From positions 62,001 through 126,000 of the forward strand of contig JBDKSB010000011.1 in NCBI GenBank assembly GCA_039683095.1: DNA of 64,000 bases, read 5' to 3'. Under the pieces are notes generated by a model that searched no databases, was not told the DNA's origin, and was given only the letters and a program-made list of their open reading frames with translations. Below, in pieces: positions 8,286 to 17,796 of the stretch. The translations under genes were made by a program, and so were the position numbers. Numbering within the stretch: the stretch's first letter is position 1; the number at the start of each line of letters is the position of its first letter. The DNA is from Acidobacteriota bacterium. Its GTDB lineage: Bacteria; Acidobacteriota; Aminicenantia; Aminicenantales; Saccharicenantaceae.

Positions 8286-9680
8286 ATGGCCGCCAAGACC
8301 TCCAAGAAGAAGGAGTTCCGGGTCCTTTCGACGACCGCCATCCTCGGCTACGGCTTCCCGGAGAGCTCGTTCCGCGCCGGCCTGGCGAAGAAGCCCGACC
8401 TCATCGGGGCCGACGCCGGCTCGACCGACCCCGGGCCCTATTACCTCGGGGCGGGCAAGTCCTTCACCGACCGCTCCGCGGTCAAGCGCGACCTGCGCTT
8501 CATGCTGACGGCCGGCGTCCGCCGCGGCATCCCCGTCGTCATCGGCACCGCGGGCGGCAGCGGCGCCCGGCCCCACGTCGACTGGTGCGAGGCCATCATC
8601 CGCGAGATCGCCGCGGAGGAGAAGCTGAGCTTCAAGATGGGCGTCATCTACGCCGACGTCCCGAAGGCCCGCGTCCGCAAGCACCTGCGGAAAGGGGAGA
8701 TCGTGCCCCTGACCTACGTCCCGCCTCTGACCGAGGCAGTGCTCGACGAGTCGGTCAACATCGTCTGCCAGATGGGCGTCGAGCCCATCCAGAAGGCCCT
8801 GGCCGCCGGCTGCCAGGTCGTCCTGGCCGGCCGGTCCTACGACCCGGCCGTCTTCGCCTCCCTGCCGATCATGCTCGGCTTCGACCCCGGCCTGGCCATC
8901 CACATGGGCAAGATCCTGGAGTGCGCGGCCATCGCCGCGACGCCGGGCTCCGGGGCCGACTGCGCCTTCGGCACGCTGACCGGGGACTCCTTCGTCCTCG
9001 AGGCGCTCAACCCGGCCCGCCGCTTCACCAAGCTCTCGACGGCCGCCCACACCCTCTACGAGAAGACCGATCCTTACCACCTGCCCGGCCCCGGCGGCGA
9101 GCTCGACCTGACCGGCTGCTCCTTCACCGAGCTTCCCGGCGGCAGGGTCGAGGTCCGCGGCAGCCGCCACGTCGAGACCGAGCGCTACTGGGTCAAGCTC
9201 GAAGGCGTCCGCCGGGTCGGCTACCGGACCATCGCCGTGGCCGGGACGCGCGATCCGATCATGATCCGCGAGATCGACGGCATCCTGGCCGGCGTCGAGG
9301 CCCAGGTCCACGACCTGCTCAAGGCCGAGCGCGTCGAGGGCCGGATCTTCTTCCACGTCTACGGGAAGAACGGGGTCATGGGCGCCCTCGAGCCCGAGAA
9401 GCGCGTCCACACCCACGAGCTGGGCATCGTCATCGAGGCCGTCGGGCCGACCCAGGCCGCGGCCGACTCGGTCTGCAGCCTGACCCGTTCGACGCTCCTG
9501 CACTACGGCTATCCCGGCCGCATCTCGACGGCCGGCAACCTGGCCTTGCCTTTCTCCCCCTCGGATGCCAAAATGGGGGAGGTCTTCGAGTTCTCCGTCT
9601 ATCACCTGATGCCCCTGGCCCGGCCGGACGGATTCCCCCTGCGGGTCGTCACGTTCCGGGGCGGAAAGGAGCCGAAATGA
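8286..9680 (+). CDS. AtuA-like (DUF1446) family protein
   Basis: A 464-residue protein of the acyclic-terpene-utilisation AtuA/DUF1446 family. Family features are an N-terminal ADAGSTDPGPYYLG stretch, a GTAGGSGA loop near residue 80, and a C-terminal segment with HVYGKNGVMG. No catalytic mechanism is established for this family. It lies two bases after mal and overlaps the following DUF4387 gene by four bases, and AtuA-DUF4387 pairs are a recurrent combination. Placement between mal and the probable mesaconase suggests a role in processing a C5 acid or its CoA ester, but that is inference. Confidence 0.8.
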   Translation: MAAKTSKKKEFRVLSTTAILGYGFPESSFRAGLAKKPDLIGADAGSTDPGPYYLGAGKSFTDRSAVKRDLRFMLTAGVRRGIPVVIGTAGGSGARPHVDWCEAIIREIAAEEKLSFKMGVIYADVPKARVRKHLRKGEIVPLTYVPPLTEAVLDESVNIVCQMGVEPIQKALAAGCQVVLAGRSYDPAVFASLPIMLGFDPGLAIHMGKILECAAIAATPGSGADCAFGTLTGDSFVLEALNPARRFTKLSTAAHTLYEKTDPYHLPGPGGELDLTGCSFTELPGGRVEVRGSRHVETERYWVKLEGVRRVGYRTIAVAGTRDPIMIREIDGILAGVEAQVHDLLKAERVEGRIFFHVYGKNGVMGALEPEKRVHTHELGIVIEAVGPTQAAADSVCSLTRSTLLHYGYPGRISTAGNLALPFSPSDAKMGEVFEFSVYHLMPLARPDGFPLRVVTFRGGKEPK

Positions 9681-9988
9681 AACGCAACATCCTCACCGCC
9701 GCCCGGGTCATCCGGTCGAAGAACTCCGGCCCGTACGAGCTGACCCTGGACATCCTGTTCAAGGACCGGGAGCACTTCGAGCTCTTCCGCCGGCGCAACG
9801 TCGTCACCAAGCGCCGGGTCGCCGCCCTCTACGGGCGGCCCGTCGCGGACATCCTCAAGATCGTCTACTTCGAGCCGTCCAACGCCCTCAAGATCACCAT
9901 GCGCCGGCCCATCCCCTCGGGCGCCGCCGGCGAGACCGACATCTACGGCGCCCAGCAGCACGCGCCGCTCCTGCGCCTGACCTATTGA
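9677..9988 (+). CDS. DUF4387 protein
   Basis: A 103-residue protein resembling DUF4387, which is usually encoded directly after an AtuA-like protein and may be its partner subunit. It has no signal peptide or membrane segment and ends in a conserved-looking DIYGAQQHAPLL stretch. It overlaps the upstream gene by four bases. Its biochemical role is unknown. Confidence 0.8.
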   Translation: MKRNILTAARVIRSKNSGPYELTLDILFKDREHFELFRRRNVVTKRRVAALYGRPVADILKIVYFEPSNALKITMRRPIPSGAAGETDIYGAQQHAPLLRLTY

Positions 9989-9999
9989 GGGCGGCGGCC

Positions 10000-10947
10000 A
10001 TGATGAAGTTCAGCCAGGGCACCGTCCACCGAGAGACCCTGCTCTATGCGGCCTACTACGCCCCGCGCGGCAGCTACCGGCTCTACATGGTCGCCGCCGA
10101 GCTGGCCCAGAAGTACCTCACCCCGACCGACCTGCTGATCGGCATCCTGGGCGCCGAGGGCTCGGGCAAGTCGACCCTCATCAAGGGGCTGTTCCCCGGG
10201 CTCGAGCTGACCAACGACGACGAGGGCATCAACGTCAGGCCGACGCCGCTCTTCGACTTCGACCCGGCCGATCCGTTCTCCGGCCACACCTTCCATGTCG
10301 ACGTCCGCTACGAGCTGGCCTTCCACCAGAAGTACGAGCTGGCCGAGGCCATCCTCAAGGCCATCGGCCACCACCGCCGGGTCGTCGTCGAGCATTTCGA
10401 CCTGATCTACGAGGCCCTCGGACACAACGCCCAGGTCCTGGTCGGCATAGGCGAGGAGATCATCGTCGCCCGGCCGACGGTCTTCGGCCCCTTCCCCCAG
10501 GCCATCAAGACGATCGTCGACAAGACCATCAAGTACCGGCTGATGGCCCACTCGGCCGAGGACATCACGACCATGGTCCTCCAGGAGGACTACAGGATCC
10601 CGTTCCCGCCGCTGCACTCCGACGTGCCCCAGGGCTTCGTCCTCAACTTCTCCGAGCGGCCCGCCGTCGACCTGGCCGAGCTCGAGAAGAAGGTCCAGGC
10701 CATCATCGCCAGGGACCTGCCCATCTCGCCCTGCGGCGACAACACCATCAGCATCGGCTCGGAGACCATGCCCTGCACGGGCACCCGGACCCACGTCTCC
10801 TCGAGCGGCAAGATCGAGAACTTCCGCCTGATCAAGGAATACCGCTACGACCAGATCAGCCAGGAGTATTACGTCATCGGCCTCGTGGGCAGGCGGGGAG
10901 AGGAGGCCTTCGAGGACCTGATCGACGTCGAAGGGATCTACGAATGA
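10000..10947 (+). CDS. P-loop ATPase with tRNA_SAD-like domain
   Basis: A 315-residue cytoplasmic protein. A Walker A motif, GAEGSGKST, lies near residue 50 in a kinase-like P-loop domain. The C-terminal third has PCTGTRTHVSSSGKIENF, which resembles the second additional domain of alanyl/threonyl-tRNA synthetases (tRNA_SAD), although the usual C-x3-H spacing is C-x5-H here. The arrangement recalls nucleoside kinases fused to SAD modules. The ATG at 10000 has a GAGGG ribosome site 9 nt upstream; a TTG further upstream is less likely. It overlaps the fumarase-like gene by four bases. Its function in glutamate catabolism is not known to me. Confidence 0.7.
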   Translation: MMKFSQGTVHRETLLYAAYYAPRGSYRLYMVAAELAQKYLTPTDLLIGILGAEGSGKSTLIKGLFPGLELTNDDEGINVRPTPLFDFDPADPFSGHTFHVDVRYELAFHQKYELAEAILKAIGHHRRVVVEHFDLIYEALGHNAQVLVGIGEEIIVARPTVFGPFPQAIKTIVDKTIKYRLMAHSAEDITTMVLQEDYRIPFPPLHSDVPQGFVLNFSERPAVDLAELEKKVQAIIARDLPISPCGDNTISIGSETMPCTGTRTHVSSSGKIENFRLIKEYRYDQISQEYYVIGLVGRRGEEAFEDLIDVEGIYE

Positions 10948-12548
10948 ACCTGATCGATCCCGGCCCGGACAGGGCCGTCTACCGGAAGATCGCCGTCCGC
11001 GGCGTCAGCAAGACCGCCTGCGCCGGCCGGCCCGCTCTGCGGGTTGCCGACGGCGCCCTGAAAGCCCTGGCCGGGGAGGCCTTCACCGACCTGGCCTTCA
11101 ACCTCCGGCCCGATTTCCTGGCGGCCATGCGCCGCATCCTCGACGACCCGGAGGCCCCGGCCAACGACCGCTTCGTGGCCGAGGCCGTCCTGCGCAACGC
11201 GGTCATCGCCGCCGAGGGCGTCCTGCCGCTCTGCCAGGACACGGGCTCGATCCAGATCTTCGCCTTTCGCGGCCACCTGGTGATAACCGACGGCCGGGAC
11301 GAGGACATCCTGGCCGCCGCCGCGTCGGAGGTCTACCGGAAGCGCAACCTGCGCTACTCGATCATGGCCCCGCTCACGGTCATGGACGAGGTCAACACCG
11401 GGACGAACCTGCCGGCCCAGGTCGACCTCCAGGCCGCCTCCGGCCCGGAGTACCGGTTCTTCTTCATGGCCAAGGGCGGCGGCTCGTCCAACAAGATCGC
11501 CCTGTTCCAGGAGTCCAAGGCCCGGCTCGAGGACGGCGTCCTCGAGGCCTTCCTGGCCGAGAAGATCATGGCCCTGGGCGTGGCCGCCTGCCCGCCCTAC
11601 CGCATCGCCGTGGTCGTCGGCGGCCTGTCACCCGAGATGACCCTCAAGGCCGTCAAGCTGGCCTCGGCCGGCTTCCTCGACGGGCTGCCCAGGCGCGGCT
11701 CGAAGAGGGGCGCCGCCTTCCGCGATCCGGGGTGGGAAGAGCGGCTGATGGCGCTGGCCCGGGCGACCGGGCTCGGAGCCCAGTTCGGCGGCAAGTGGCT
11801 GGCCCACGAGGCCCGCTTCGTCCGCCTGCCGCGCCACGCCGGCTCGTGCCCGATCGGCATCGGCGTCTCCTGCAACGCCGACCGCGGCCTGCGCGGCAAG
11901 ATCACGGCCGAGGGCGTCTTCCTGGAGGCCGTGGAGCGCCATCCGGCCCGCTTCCTAGAAGGGGCGCGGCCGGCCGGCCCGGCCGCCGCCGTGGCCGTCG
12001 ACATCGAACGGCCGATCGGGGAGATCCTGGACAAGCTCCGCGGCCTTCCGGTCGGCACGCTGGTCAGGTTGAACGGGCCGCTCGTCGTGGCCCGCGACAT
12101 CGCCCACGCCCGGCTGGCCCGCCTCCTGCGCGAGACGGGAGACGTGCCGGACTACTTCAAGCGCCACCCCGTCTATTACGCCGGCCCGGCCAAGACGCCG
12201 CGCGGCCTGGCCTCGGGCAGCTTCGGCCCGACCACGGCCCAGCGCATGGACGGCTACCTGGGGGATTTCATGAAGGCCGGGGCCTCGCTCGTCTCGATCG
12301 GCAAGGGCAACCGGACCGCGCCAGCGATCGAAGCGTTGAAGGCCTGCGGCGGCGTCTTCCTGGGCACGATCGGCGGGGCGGCGGCCCTGATCGCCAAGGA
12401 GCACATCGTCTCGAGCGAGACGATCGACTTCGCCGACCTTGGGATGGAGGCGGTGCGCCGCATCGTGGTCAGGGACCTGCCCGCCTTCGTCATCTACGAC
12501 GGCCGGGGCGGCGACCTCTACGCTACTTCGCGGCGGCTTTCGGGATGA
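10944..12548 (+). CDS. Class I fumarase-type hydratase, probable mesaconate hydratase
   Basis: Single-chain (alpha+beta fused) oxygen-sensitive [4Fe-4S] hydro-lyase, 534 residues. The three cluster cysteines are recognisable: C97 in PLCQDTG, one in AACPPYRIAVVVGG, and one in HAGSCPIGIGVSC. Family members hydrate fumarate and several also hydrate mesaconate to (S)-citramalate. Because it is the last gene of the glutamate mutase/mal operon, with four-base overlap, I favour mesaconase as its main role; fumarase activity is likely too. Its 3' end overlaps the convergent neighbour by 26 bp. Confidence 0.87.
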   Translation: MNLIDPGPDRAVYRKIAVRGVSKTACAGRPALRVADGALKALAGEAFTDLAFNLRPDFLAAMRRILDDPEAPANDRFVAEAVLRNAVIAAEGVLPLCQDTGSIQIFAFRGHLVITDGRDEDILAAAASEVYRKRNLRYSIMAPLTVMDEVNTGTNLPAQVDLQAASGPEYRFFFMAKGGGSSNKIALFQESKARLEDGVLEAFLAEKIMALGVAACPPYRIAVVVGGLSPEMTLKAVKLASAGFLDGLPRRGSKRGAAFRDPGWEERLMALARATGLGAQFGGKWLAHEARFVRLPRHAGSCPIGIGVSCNADRGLRGKITAEGVFLEAVERHPARFLEGARPAGPAAAVAVDIERPIGEILDKLRGLPVGTLVRLNGPLVVARDIAHARLARLLRETGDVPDYFKRHPVYYAGPAKTPRGLASGSFGPTTAQRMDGYLGDFMKAGASLVSIGKGNRTAPAIEALKACGGVFLGTIGGAAALIAKEHIVSSETIDFADLGMEAVRRIVVRDLPAFVIYDGRGGDLYATSRRLSG

Positions 12549-13107
12549 TCTCCCAGGCCTGGGCCAGGATCTTGGGCGTGGTGTCGTAGGTTTCGAGGGA
12601 GATCAGTCCCAGTGAAGGCTCCAGCCGGATCTGGGCGTCGTCATAAAAGCGGCCGTCGCCCTTGCCCTTCCCGTTGAGCGTGAGCTCGATGGCCATGAAC
12701 AGGTAGCGGCCCATGGTCTTCTGGTAGCCCGGGTCCCACTGCTGCCGGTTCATGAACAGCCAGACTTTCCTGCCCTTCTCCGTGGGCACGGCGATGGCCG
12801 CGTGGATGGGGATGTTGAAGCCCCGGGCGTACTTGAACCGGACCACGCCCTTGTCGGCCTTGCCGAAGGCGTTCAGATAGCCCTCGGTCCCGCCCTGCTC
12901 GAAGGCCTGCTGCAAGGCCCGGATCTCCTCCGGGGTCGACCACTCCTTGATCTCGATCTGGATCTTGACCATGGGCGCTTCGACCGGGGCTTTGCCGGTC
13001 AGCATCTGGGCCCAGAAGATTTCCGAGGCGCCGAGAGGCGCGGCGGCTGCGGCCGCGACGGCGCAAACGGCGAGGACGGCTAAGGCCTTGGGCAACGGCG
13101 ATGTCAT
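12523..13107 (-). CDS. Hypothetical secreted protein
   Basis: A 194-residue protein with a Sec-type signal peptide (about residues 5-28, ending near PLGASE). I do not recognise the mature domain. It has a WSTPEEIRALQQAF segment, and its ending suggests a small beta-rich fold. The chosen ATG follows GGAGG at 9 nt; an in-frame start ten codons upstream lacks such a site. It is convergent with the operon on the left. Confidence 0.7.
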   Translation of the reverse strand: MTSPLPKALAVLAVCAVAAAAAAPLGASEIFWAQMLTGKAPVEAPMVKIQIEIKEWSTPEEIRALQQAFEQGGTEGYLNAFGKADKGVVRFKYARGFNIPIHAAIAVPTEKGRKVWLFMNRQQWDPGYQKTMGRYLFMAIELTLNGKGKGDGRFYDDAQIRLEPSLGLISLETYDTTPKILAQAWEIIPKAAAK

Positions 13108-13171
13108 CGTGGCGTACCTCCCTGGATCGTTCCGCATGGCTGACTATGATGCGCAAAAAGGCGCCGGGATG

Positions 13172-15274
13172 TCAAATGGGCGGCTTTTTCGACGCCGCCA
13201 GGACGACCTGGGCCTCGTCGCCGGCCCGGACTCGGTCGAACAGGGCCTTGAGGGTCTTGTACTGCTCGATCGGGAAAAAGCTCTTCCTGATGACGAGGTC
13301 GCGCCGGACTCGGAGCCGTCGCGGCCCCTCCAAGGCGCAGGCAAGCGAATAGCTCGCGAAGTCGTTCTGCTCCTTCAGGTCCTCCGGCCGGACCTCGGCG
13401 GCCAGCCCTTCGGGCAGGGTGACGACGATGTCGTCGATCTCGCGATAGGGGAACGGGAAATAGACCGGGTATCTGCGCTCGGCGTGGCGGAAGGGGTATT
13501 GGGCCTCCCCCGCCAGGGGCGAGACCGGCAGGATCATCTTGTCGCCGGCAACGGCGCCGAGGCCCGGGATGGAGACGCTGAACGTGGCGACGAGATCGGG
13601 GTCGCTGCCGTCGGCGTTCTCGAGCTTGGTCAGGCTGACGGCGGCGCCCATGGGCAAGGCGTCGGCCAGCTCCTTCTCCAGGTCCTTAGTGCGGCTCCCG
13701 GCGTCGTCGTGGATGTGTTCGAGGCGACGGATCAGGGCCTTGTGGCCCGTGTAGGTCGTCCGGACCGTGCCGGCCAGTCCGCCCCGGAGGTCGAGCGCCA
13801 GCGCGGCCTCGCGCCGGGTCAGGCCCTGGTCCGGCGGAGAGGCGGGCGTCACGAAGAACGCGGGCGGGGCGTCGGAATAGCGCAGGCCGGCCGCGTTCGA
13901 CCGGGTCCAGTGGACGAGCCCGAAGGGGCAGAAGGGGGTGGCGGGATCGAAGAGCAGGGCCTGGCCGCCCAGCTTGACCTGGGCCGCCTCGGCGTCGAGC
14001 TGGCTGTAGAAAGACCACAGCGAGACGCGGAAGATCTTGTCGTCCCGGTTGGCGATGCGGACCGGCTCGGCCTCGAAGCCGGCGGCCCGGGCCAGGGCCA
14101 CGAAAGTCCTGGTGATGTCGCTGCGCACGCCGTAACCGCGGCCGATGACGTCGACGACGCCTCGATTGGACTTGATATCTTGAGCTTTACGCTGGTTCCG
14201 GGTCAGGCCTTTCTCGTAGCTGAGGTTGCGGATCTTCTGGACCCCGGCGTAGAGCCTCTTCAGCTTCCCGGCCGGGTCCGTCTCGTCCCCGATGAGCTCC
14301 AGGGCCTTGGCGGAGACCTTGTCCGGGTCGCCGATGAACCTTTCGGCGGCCTTCTGCCAAGCCCGGCTTTCCCGTTTCCAGTACTCGTCCCGGTCGCTGA
14401 TCTTGGCGGCCAGGTAGAAGACGTCCAGCGATATCTGCTCGGCCTGCTCGGAGGTCATCAGTTCCTCCCCCTCGAAGGGCGGGATGTTCTCGAGCGACAG
14501 CTCGAGCCGCATGTTCTTGATCTCCGGCCGGACGGGCTCGAGGTTGTGCGAAACCCAGGACAGGCGGCAGGGGCCCATGAAAAGCAAGCCGATATACGGA
14601 AAGGAGACGAACCGGTACTTGGCCCTGACGGTGAAGAGGTCGTCCTGAAGGTCCCAGTGGGCGGCCGGGAAGGACAGGAACTCGCTCGACCGCGGCATGC
14701 CGCCCTCCGTCGGATGGCTGCCGGAGAGCTGCAGGCTCTCCGACAGGTCCTCGTCGTCGGAGCCGGAAGAGCCGCCGAGATCGGCCTCGATCTTGTAGCG
14801 GAGATCGATGATCGAGCCGACCTCGACGTCGGGGACGGCGAAGGTCTTGAGGGCCACGCGCAGGCGGCGATAGCGCAGGGCCGTCTTGTCGAAGACCTGC
14901 CCGGTGAACGGCGTGATGGTCCCATTCGGCCCGATGAGCCTGGCCTCGAGGTTGGATACCTTCTGGCTGCCGGAATAATAAGGGATCTCGATATTGGCGT
15001 GATCGCGGCCGGATTCCTTGAGGATCTTCAGCCGCTTGAAGACCGTGCGCTTGATATCCTCCTGGTCTTCGACGATCTCCCGGTAGAGCCAGACGGCGTC
15101 CGCGCCGGGCTGCAGGGGGCAATCGGTCATGGCCTTTTCCTCCGGGGTCAGGGCCGGCCAGCCCTGGGCCGCGGCGGGCCGGGCCGGGAGGAGGACGAGG
15201 GCCGCCGCGACGAGGGCCGGGACGACGGCTAGCGCGATACGGGGCGACCGGCATCGAGCGGGGGTCCGGCGCAT
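13172..15274 (-). CDS. DUF3857/transglutaminase-like secreted protein, catalytic Cys lost
   Basis: A 700-residue exported protein: signal peptide (~residues 10-37), N-terminal DUF3857 beta domain, then a transglutaminase-like core. Where active relatives have GDCKDKA, this one reads GYGVRSDI, with V383 in the nucleophile position, so it is probably not a working protease or transglutaminase and may bind or scaffold. The AGGAGG ribosome site lies inside the end of the upstream gene, and the two genes overlap as TAATG. It was probably derived from, or diverged alongside, its intact neighbour. Confidence 0.8.
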   Translation of the reverse strand: MRRTPARCRSPRIALAVVPALVAAALVLLPARPAAAQGWPALTPEEKAMTDCPLQPGADAVWLYREIVEDQEDIKRTVFKRLKILKESGRDHANIEIPYYSGSQKVSNLEARLIGPNGTITPFTGQVFDKTALRYRRLRVALKTFAVPDVEVGSIIDLRYKIEADLGGSSGSDDEDLSESLQLSGSHPTEGGMPRSSEFLSFPAAHWDLQDDLFTVRAKYRFVSFPYIGLLFMGPCRLSWVSHNLEPVRPEIKNMRLELSLENIPPFEGEELMTSEQAEQISLDVFYLAAKISDRDEYWKRESRAWQKAAERFIGDPDKVSAKALELIGDETDPAGKLKRLYAGVQKIRNLSYEKGLTRNQRKAQDIKSNRGVVDVIGRGYGVRSDITRTFVALARAAGFEAEPVRIANRDDKIFRVSLWSFYSQLDAEAAQVKLGGQALLFDPATPFCPFGLVHWTRSNAAGLRYSDAPPAFFVTPASPPDQGLTRREAALALDLRGGLAGTVRTTYTGHKALIRRLEHIHDDAGSRTKDLEKELADALPMGAAVSLTKLENADGSDPDLVATFSVSIPGLGAVAGDKMILPVSPLAGEAQYPFRHAERRYPVYFPFPYREIDDIVVTLPEGLAAEVRPEDLKEQNDFASYSLACALEGPRRLRVRRDLVIRKSFFPIEQYKTLKALFDRVRAGDEAQVVLAASKKPPI

Positions 15275-17340
15275 TACGGCCTCCTAGGCTCCGGGGACTT
15301 CAGGAGCAGGCTCCGCTGCTCGTCGGCGGCCACCCCGAGGAAGAACTTGAGGGCCTCCTCCGAGCGGGAGGCCGGAAGGAGCGGCTCGAGCAGGCGGTAC
15401 TCGCGACGGTAGACGAGCGTCCGGCCTGCGGCTTCGACGCGGCTGGAGTAGGCGGCGAACCCGGCGTCGAGGGCGACCGGCCCGGGCGGGCTGTCGGCCG
15501 TCCGGCCGTCGGGGACCTCGATCGTGAATTCGTCCCGGGCCAGGACGGCTTCGCCGAGGTCGATCGGATGGCGGCGGGGCTTCCTGTCCTTCGGGGCAAG
15601 GTCGACGGCCTTGGAGCCGACGACCCGGGGCCGAACGACGAGGTAATTCCCGGCGCGCTTGGCGTAGCCGGCGGCCTGGACGCGATAGCTGACGACCAGG
15701 TCGCCCCGGTCGTCCTCGAGGTTCTTGAACTCGTAGCTTTGGAGGGTGAACGAGGCGAGCGAGCGGGCCAGGAAAGTCTCCAGGTACTTGCGGCGCTCCG
15801 CCTCGGTCGCGGCTTGGACGGCGTAGCGCAGGGAGTCGGCCTCGGAGCCGCGCCGGGTCTCGACGATCTCGCCGGCCAGGGTCCCGTCGGCCGTCAGGAC
15901 CAGCCGGCCCTTGCGGTCGAGGAGGTTGCCCTCGGGAGCCGGCCTGGGCAGGCGCATCAGCTCGCCGCCGCCTTCGGCCGCGAGCAGGCCGACGTTGTCC
16001 TGGAGATAGAAGGGCAGGCGGCCCAGCGGCGTCGTCGGCATGGTCGGATCGAAGACTAGGAGCCGGCCCAGGCGCGGGTGGCGGACCAGGCCGTCGAGGC
16101 CGGCCTCCGGGACGTCGTCGGGCAGGCGGATGGCCAGGATGACGTGGTTGAAGCCGCCGAGAGAGACGGGGGAGTCCGGGTTGACGAAGCCCCGGTTGAC
16201 GTTGATGACGATGAAGTGCGACCGGACGCCGATAGCTTCGAGGAGGGCGGCCAGAAGGGTCGCCTTGTCCTTGCAGTCGCCGTAGCGGTTGGCCAGGATG
16301 CCCGGGGCGGGGTGGGGCTGCAGGCCGCCGAGGCCGATCTGGATGGAGACGTAGCGGATCTCCTTCTGGGCGAACGCGGCCAGGGCCCGGATCTTCGACA
16401 GGGTGTCGGCCGCCCCGGCGCAGAGATCCCGGGCCTTTTGCCTGACCGTGTCGTCCGGAAGCCGGCGCGGCCCGCTCAGGTCCTCGTACCAGGCGCCCAT
16501 GTCGGCCCAGCCGGCGAAGGAGCGGATGCCGGGCCTCGCGGTCTTGAGCCGGACGAGGAGGCGCCTGGCCAACGTTTCCGGCATCGGCATGCGGGGCTCG
16601 TCGGCGATGGCCGGGATGTCGCGGACCTCGAAGACCAGGGCTTGGGGCGGCGGGCCGGTCACGCCGGCCGGCTCGACCGGCGGCATGTTGATCCAGGCCA
16701 ACTCAGGCTGCCAGCCGGCCGGCAGGGTCAGCGCGTAACGGGACCGGAGGACCGGGAATTCCCGCTGGAAGAGGCATTCGTCCTCGACGGCCGGCGGGGT
16801 GCGCTCCTCCTGCCATTCGAAGCCGACGACGCTGCCGACGTCCACCTCGGGCACGGACAGCATCATCATCCTGGCGTCCATGTACAGCGTGTCGGGGGCG
16901 AGGGAGGAGGAGATGACCTGCTTAATGGTCACCTGGCGCGTCGAGCCGCCCTTGTTTATGACCCAGCCGGACATGGATTTGATCTTGATGTCGTAGGCCG
17001 AAGCCAGGATCAGGCGCCGGGCGGGATCCACGCCGCCCGGCCGCAGGACCCGGGTGGCCCGGCGGCAGGTCGTCGTCAGGACGCCCCTGGAGTTGATGAC
17101 CGTCGACTGCTCGTCGAGGAGCACCAAGGCCTCGGCGTCCGGCGGGGGAGGGGCGGGAAGATCGCGGGCGGCCTCGTCGGCCAGCCACTGAGGCGGCTTG
17201 TCGTCGGCCGCGGCGCTTCCGGCGGCAGCGGGCGGGCGTCGGGCCGAAGACGCGTCCGATGAAACGAGCGCGGCGGAGAACGAGAAAAACGCAAGAAAGA
17301 GCGAAAGAACGACGCCTTCTACAGACCCGCGATCACTCAA
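15274..17340 (-). CDS. DUF3857/transglutaminase domain secreted protein
   Basis: A 688-residue exported protein with an N-terminal hydrophobic signal (~10-27), a DUF3857 domain, a transglutaminase core and a C-terminal beta region. The catalytic triad is visible: Cys356 in YGDCKDKA, His in GGFNHVI, and Asp in LVFDPTMP. Such proteins occur in secreted sets of Bacteroidota and Acidobacteriota-like bacteria; substrates are unknown. The best start is a TTG, because no ATG or GTG lies before the signal peptide, and the Shine-Dalgarno is poor. It is translationally coupled to the degenerate paralogue downstream. Confidence 0.82.
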   Translation of the reverse strand: MSDRGSVEGVVLSLFLAFFSFSAALVSSDASSARRPPAAAGSAAADDKPPQWLADEAARDLPAPPPPDAEALVLLDEQSTVINSRGVLTTTCRRATRVLRPGGVDPARRLILASAYDIKIKSMSGWVINKGGSTRQVTIKQVISSSLAPDTLYMDARMMMLSVPEVDVGSVVGFEWQEERTPPAVEDECLFQREFPVLRSRYALTLPAGWQPELAWINMPPVEPAGVTGPPPQALVFEVRDIPAIADEPRMPMPETLARRLLVRLKTARPGIRSFAGWADMGAWYEDLSGPRRLPDDTVRQKARDLCAGAADTLSKIRALAAFAQKEIRYVSIQIGLGGLQPHPAPGILANRYGDCKDKATLLAALLEAIGVRSHFIVINVNRGFVNPDSPVSLGGFNHVILAIRLPDDVPEAGLDGLVRHPRLGRLLVFDPTMPTTPLGRLPFYLQDNVGLLAAEGGGELMRLPRPAPEGNLLDRKGRLVLTADGTLAGEIVETRRGSEADSLRYAVQAATEAERRKYLETFLARSLASFTLQSYEFKNLEDDRGDLVVSYRVQAAGYAKRAGNYLVVRPRVVGSKAVDLAPKDRKPRRHPIDLGEAVLARDEFTIEVPDGRTADSPPGPVALDAGFAAYSSRVEAAGRTLVYRREYRLLEPLLPASRSEEALKFFLGVAADEQRSLLLKSPEPRRP

Positions 17341-17503
17341 CCCGTTATCCCGGAAATTCCCAAGCTATGCCAAGGTTAGCCGCAGTCCGAGGCGGATGTC
17401 AAGGACGAATTGAACAGGCTGAACCTTTCGAGCGTCCGCGGCGGGCGCTCGTCGTCTTTCTGGCCTCGGGCCGGGCGTGATATAGTGACGCGGGGAGAAA
17501 ACC

Positions 17504-17758
17504 ATGAAATTGTCGAGATCCACAACTGTCCTGATCAACGTCGCCCTGATCCTGCTCGTCGCCCTGCTGGCCAAGGCGCTCCTGACCGCTCCGGCCGGCG
17601 CCGGGGCCGCCGTGGCCCGGGAGTACAAGGTCGTGGCCTACCCATCGACGGGCCAGAACGTTGGGCAGATGCTCAACGAGTATGCCAACGACGGCTGGCG
17701 GTTCGTCTTCGCCTTCGAGTTCGGCCGCCCGCCGTACAGCCTGATCTTCGAGCGCTGA
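17504..17758 (+). CDS. Small membrane-anchored DUF4177-like protein
   Basis: An 84-residue protein with one N-terminal transmembrane helix (~9-31). Its short C-terminal domain, EYKVVAYPS...LNEYANDGWRF...LIFER, resembles DUF4177. A GGGGAG ribosome site precedes the ATG. It is the last chromosomal gene before the selC-integrated element. Function unknown. Confidence 0.7.
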   Translation: MKLSRSTTVLINVALILLVALLAKALLTAPAGAGAAVAREYKVVAYPSTGQNVGQMLNEYANDGWRFVFAFEFGRPPYSLIFER

Positions 17759-17796
17759 GGCGCCTTGGCGGTCGAGCGCCGATGCGCCTTGGCCGG

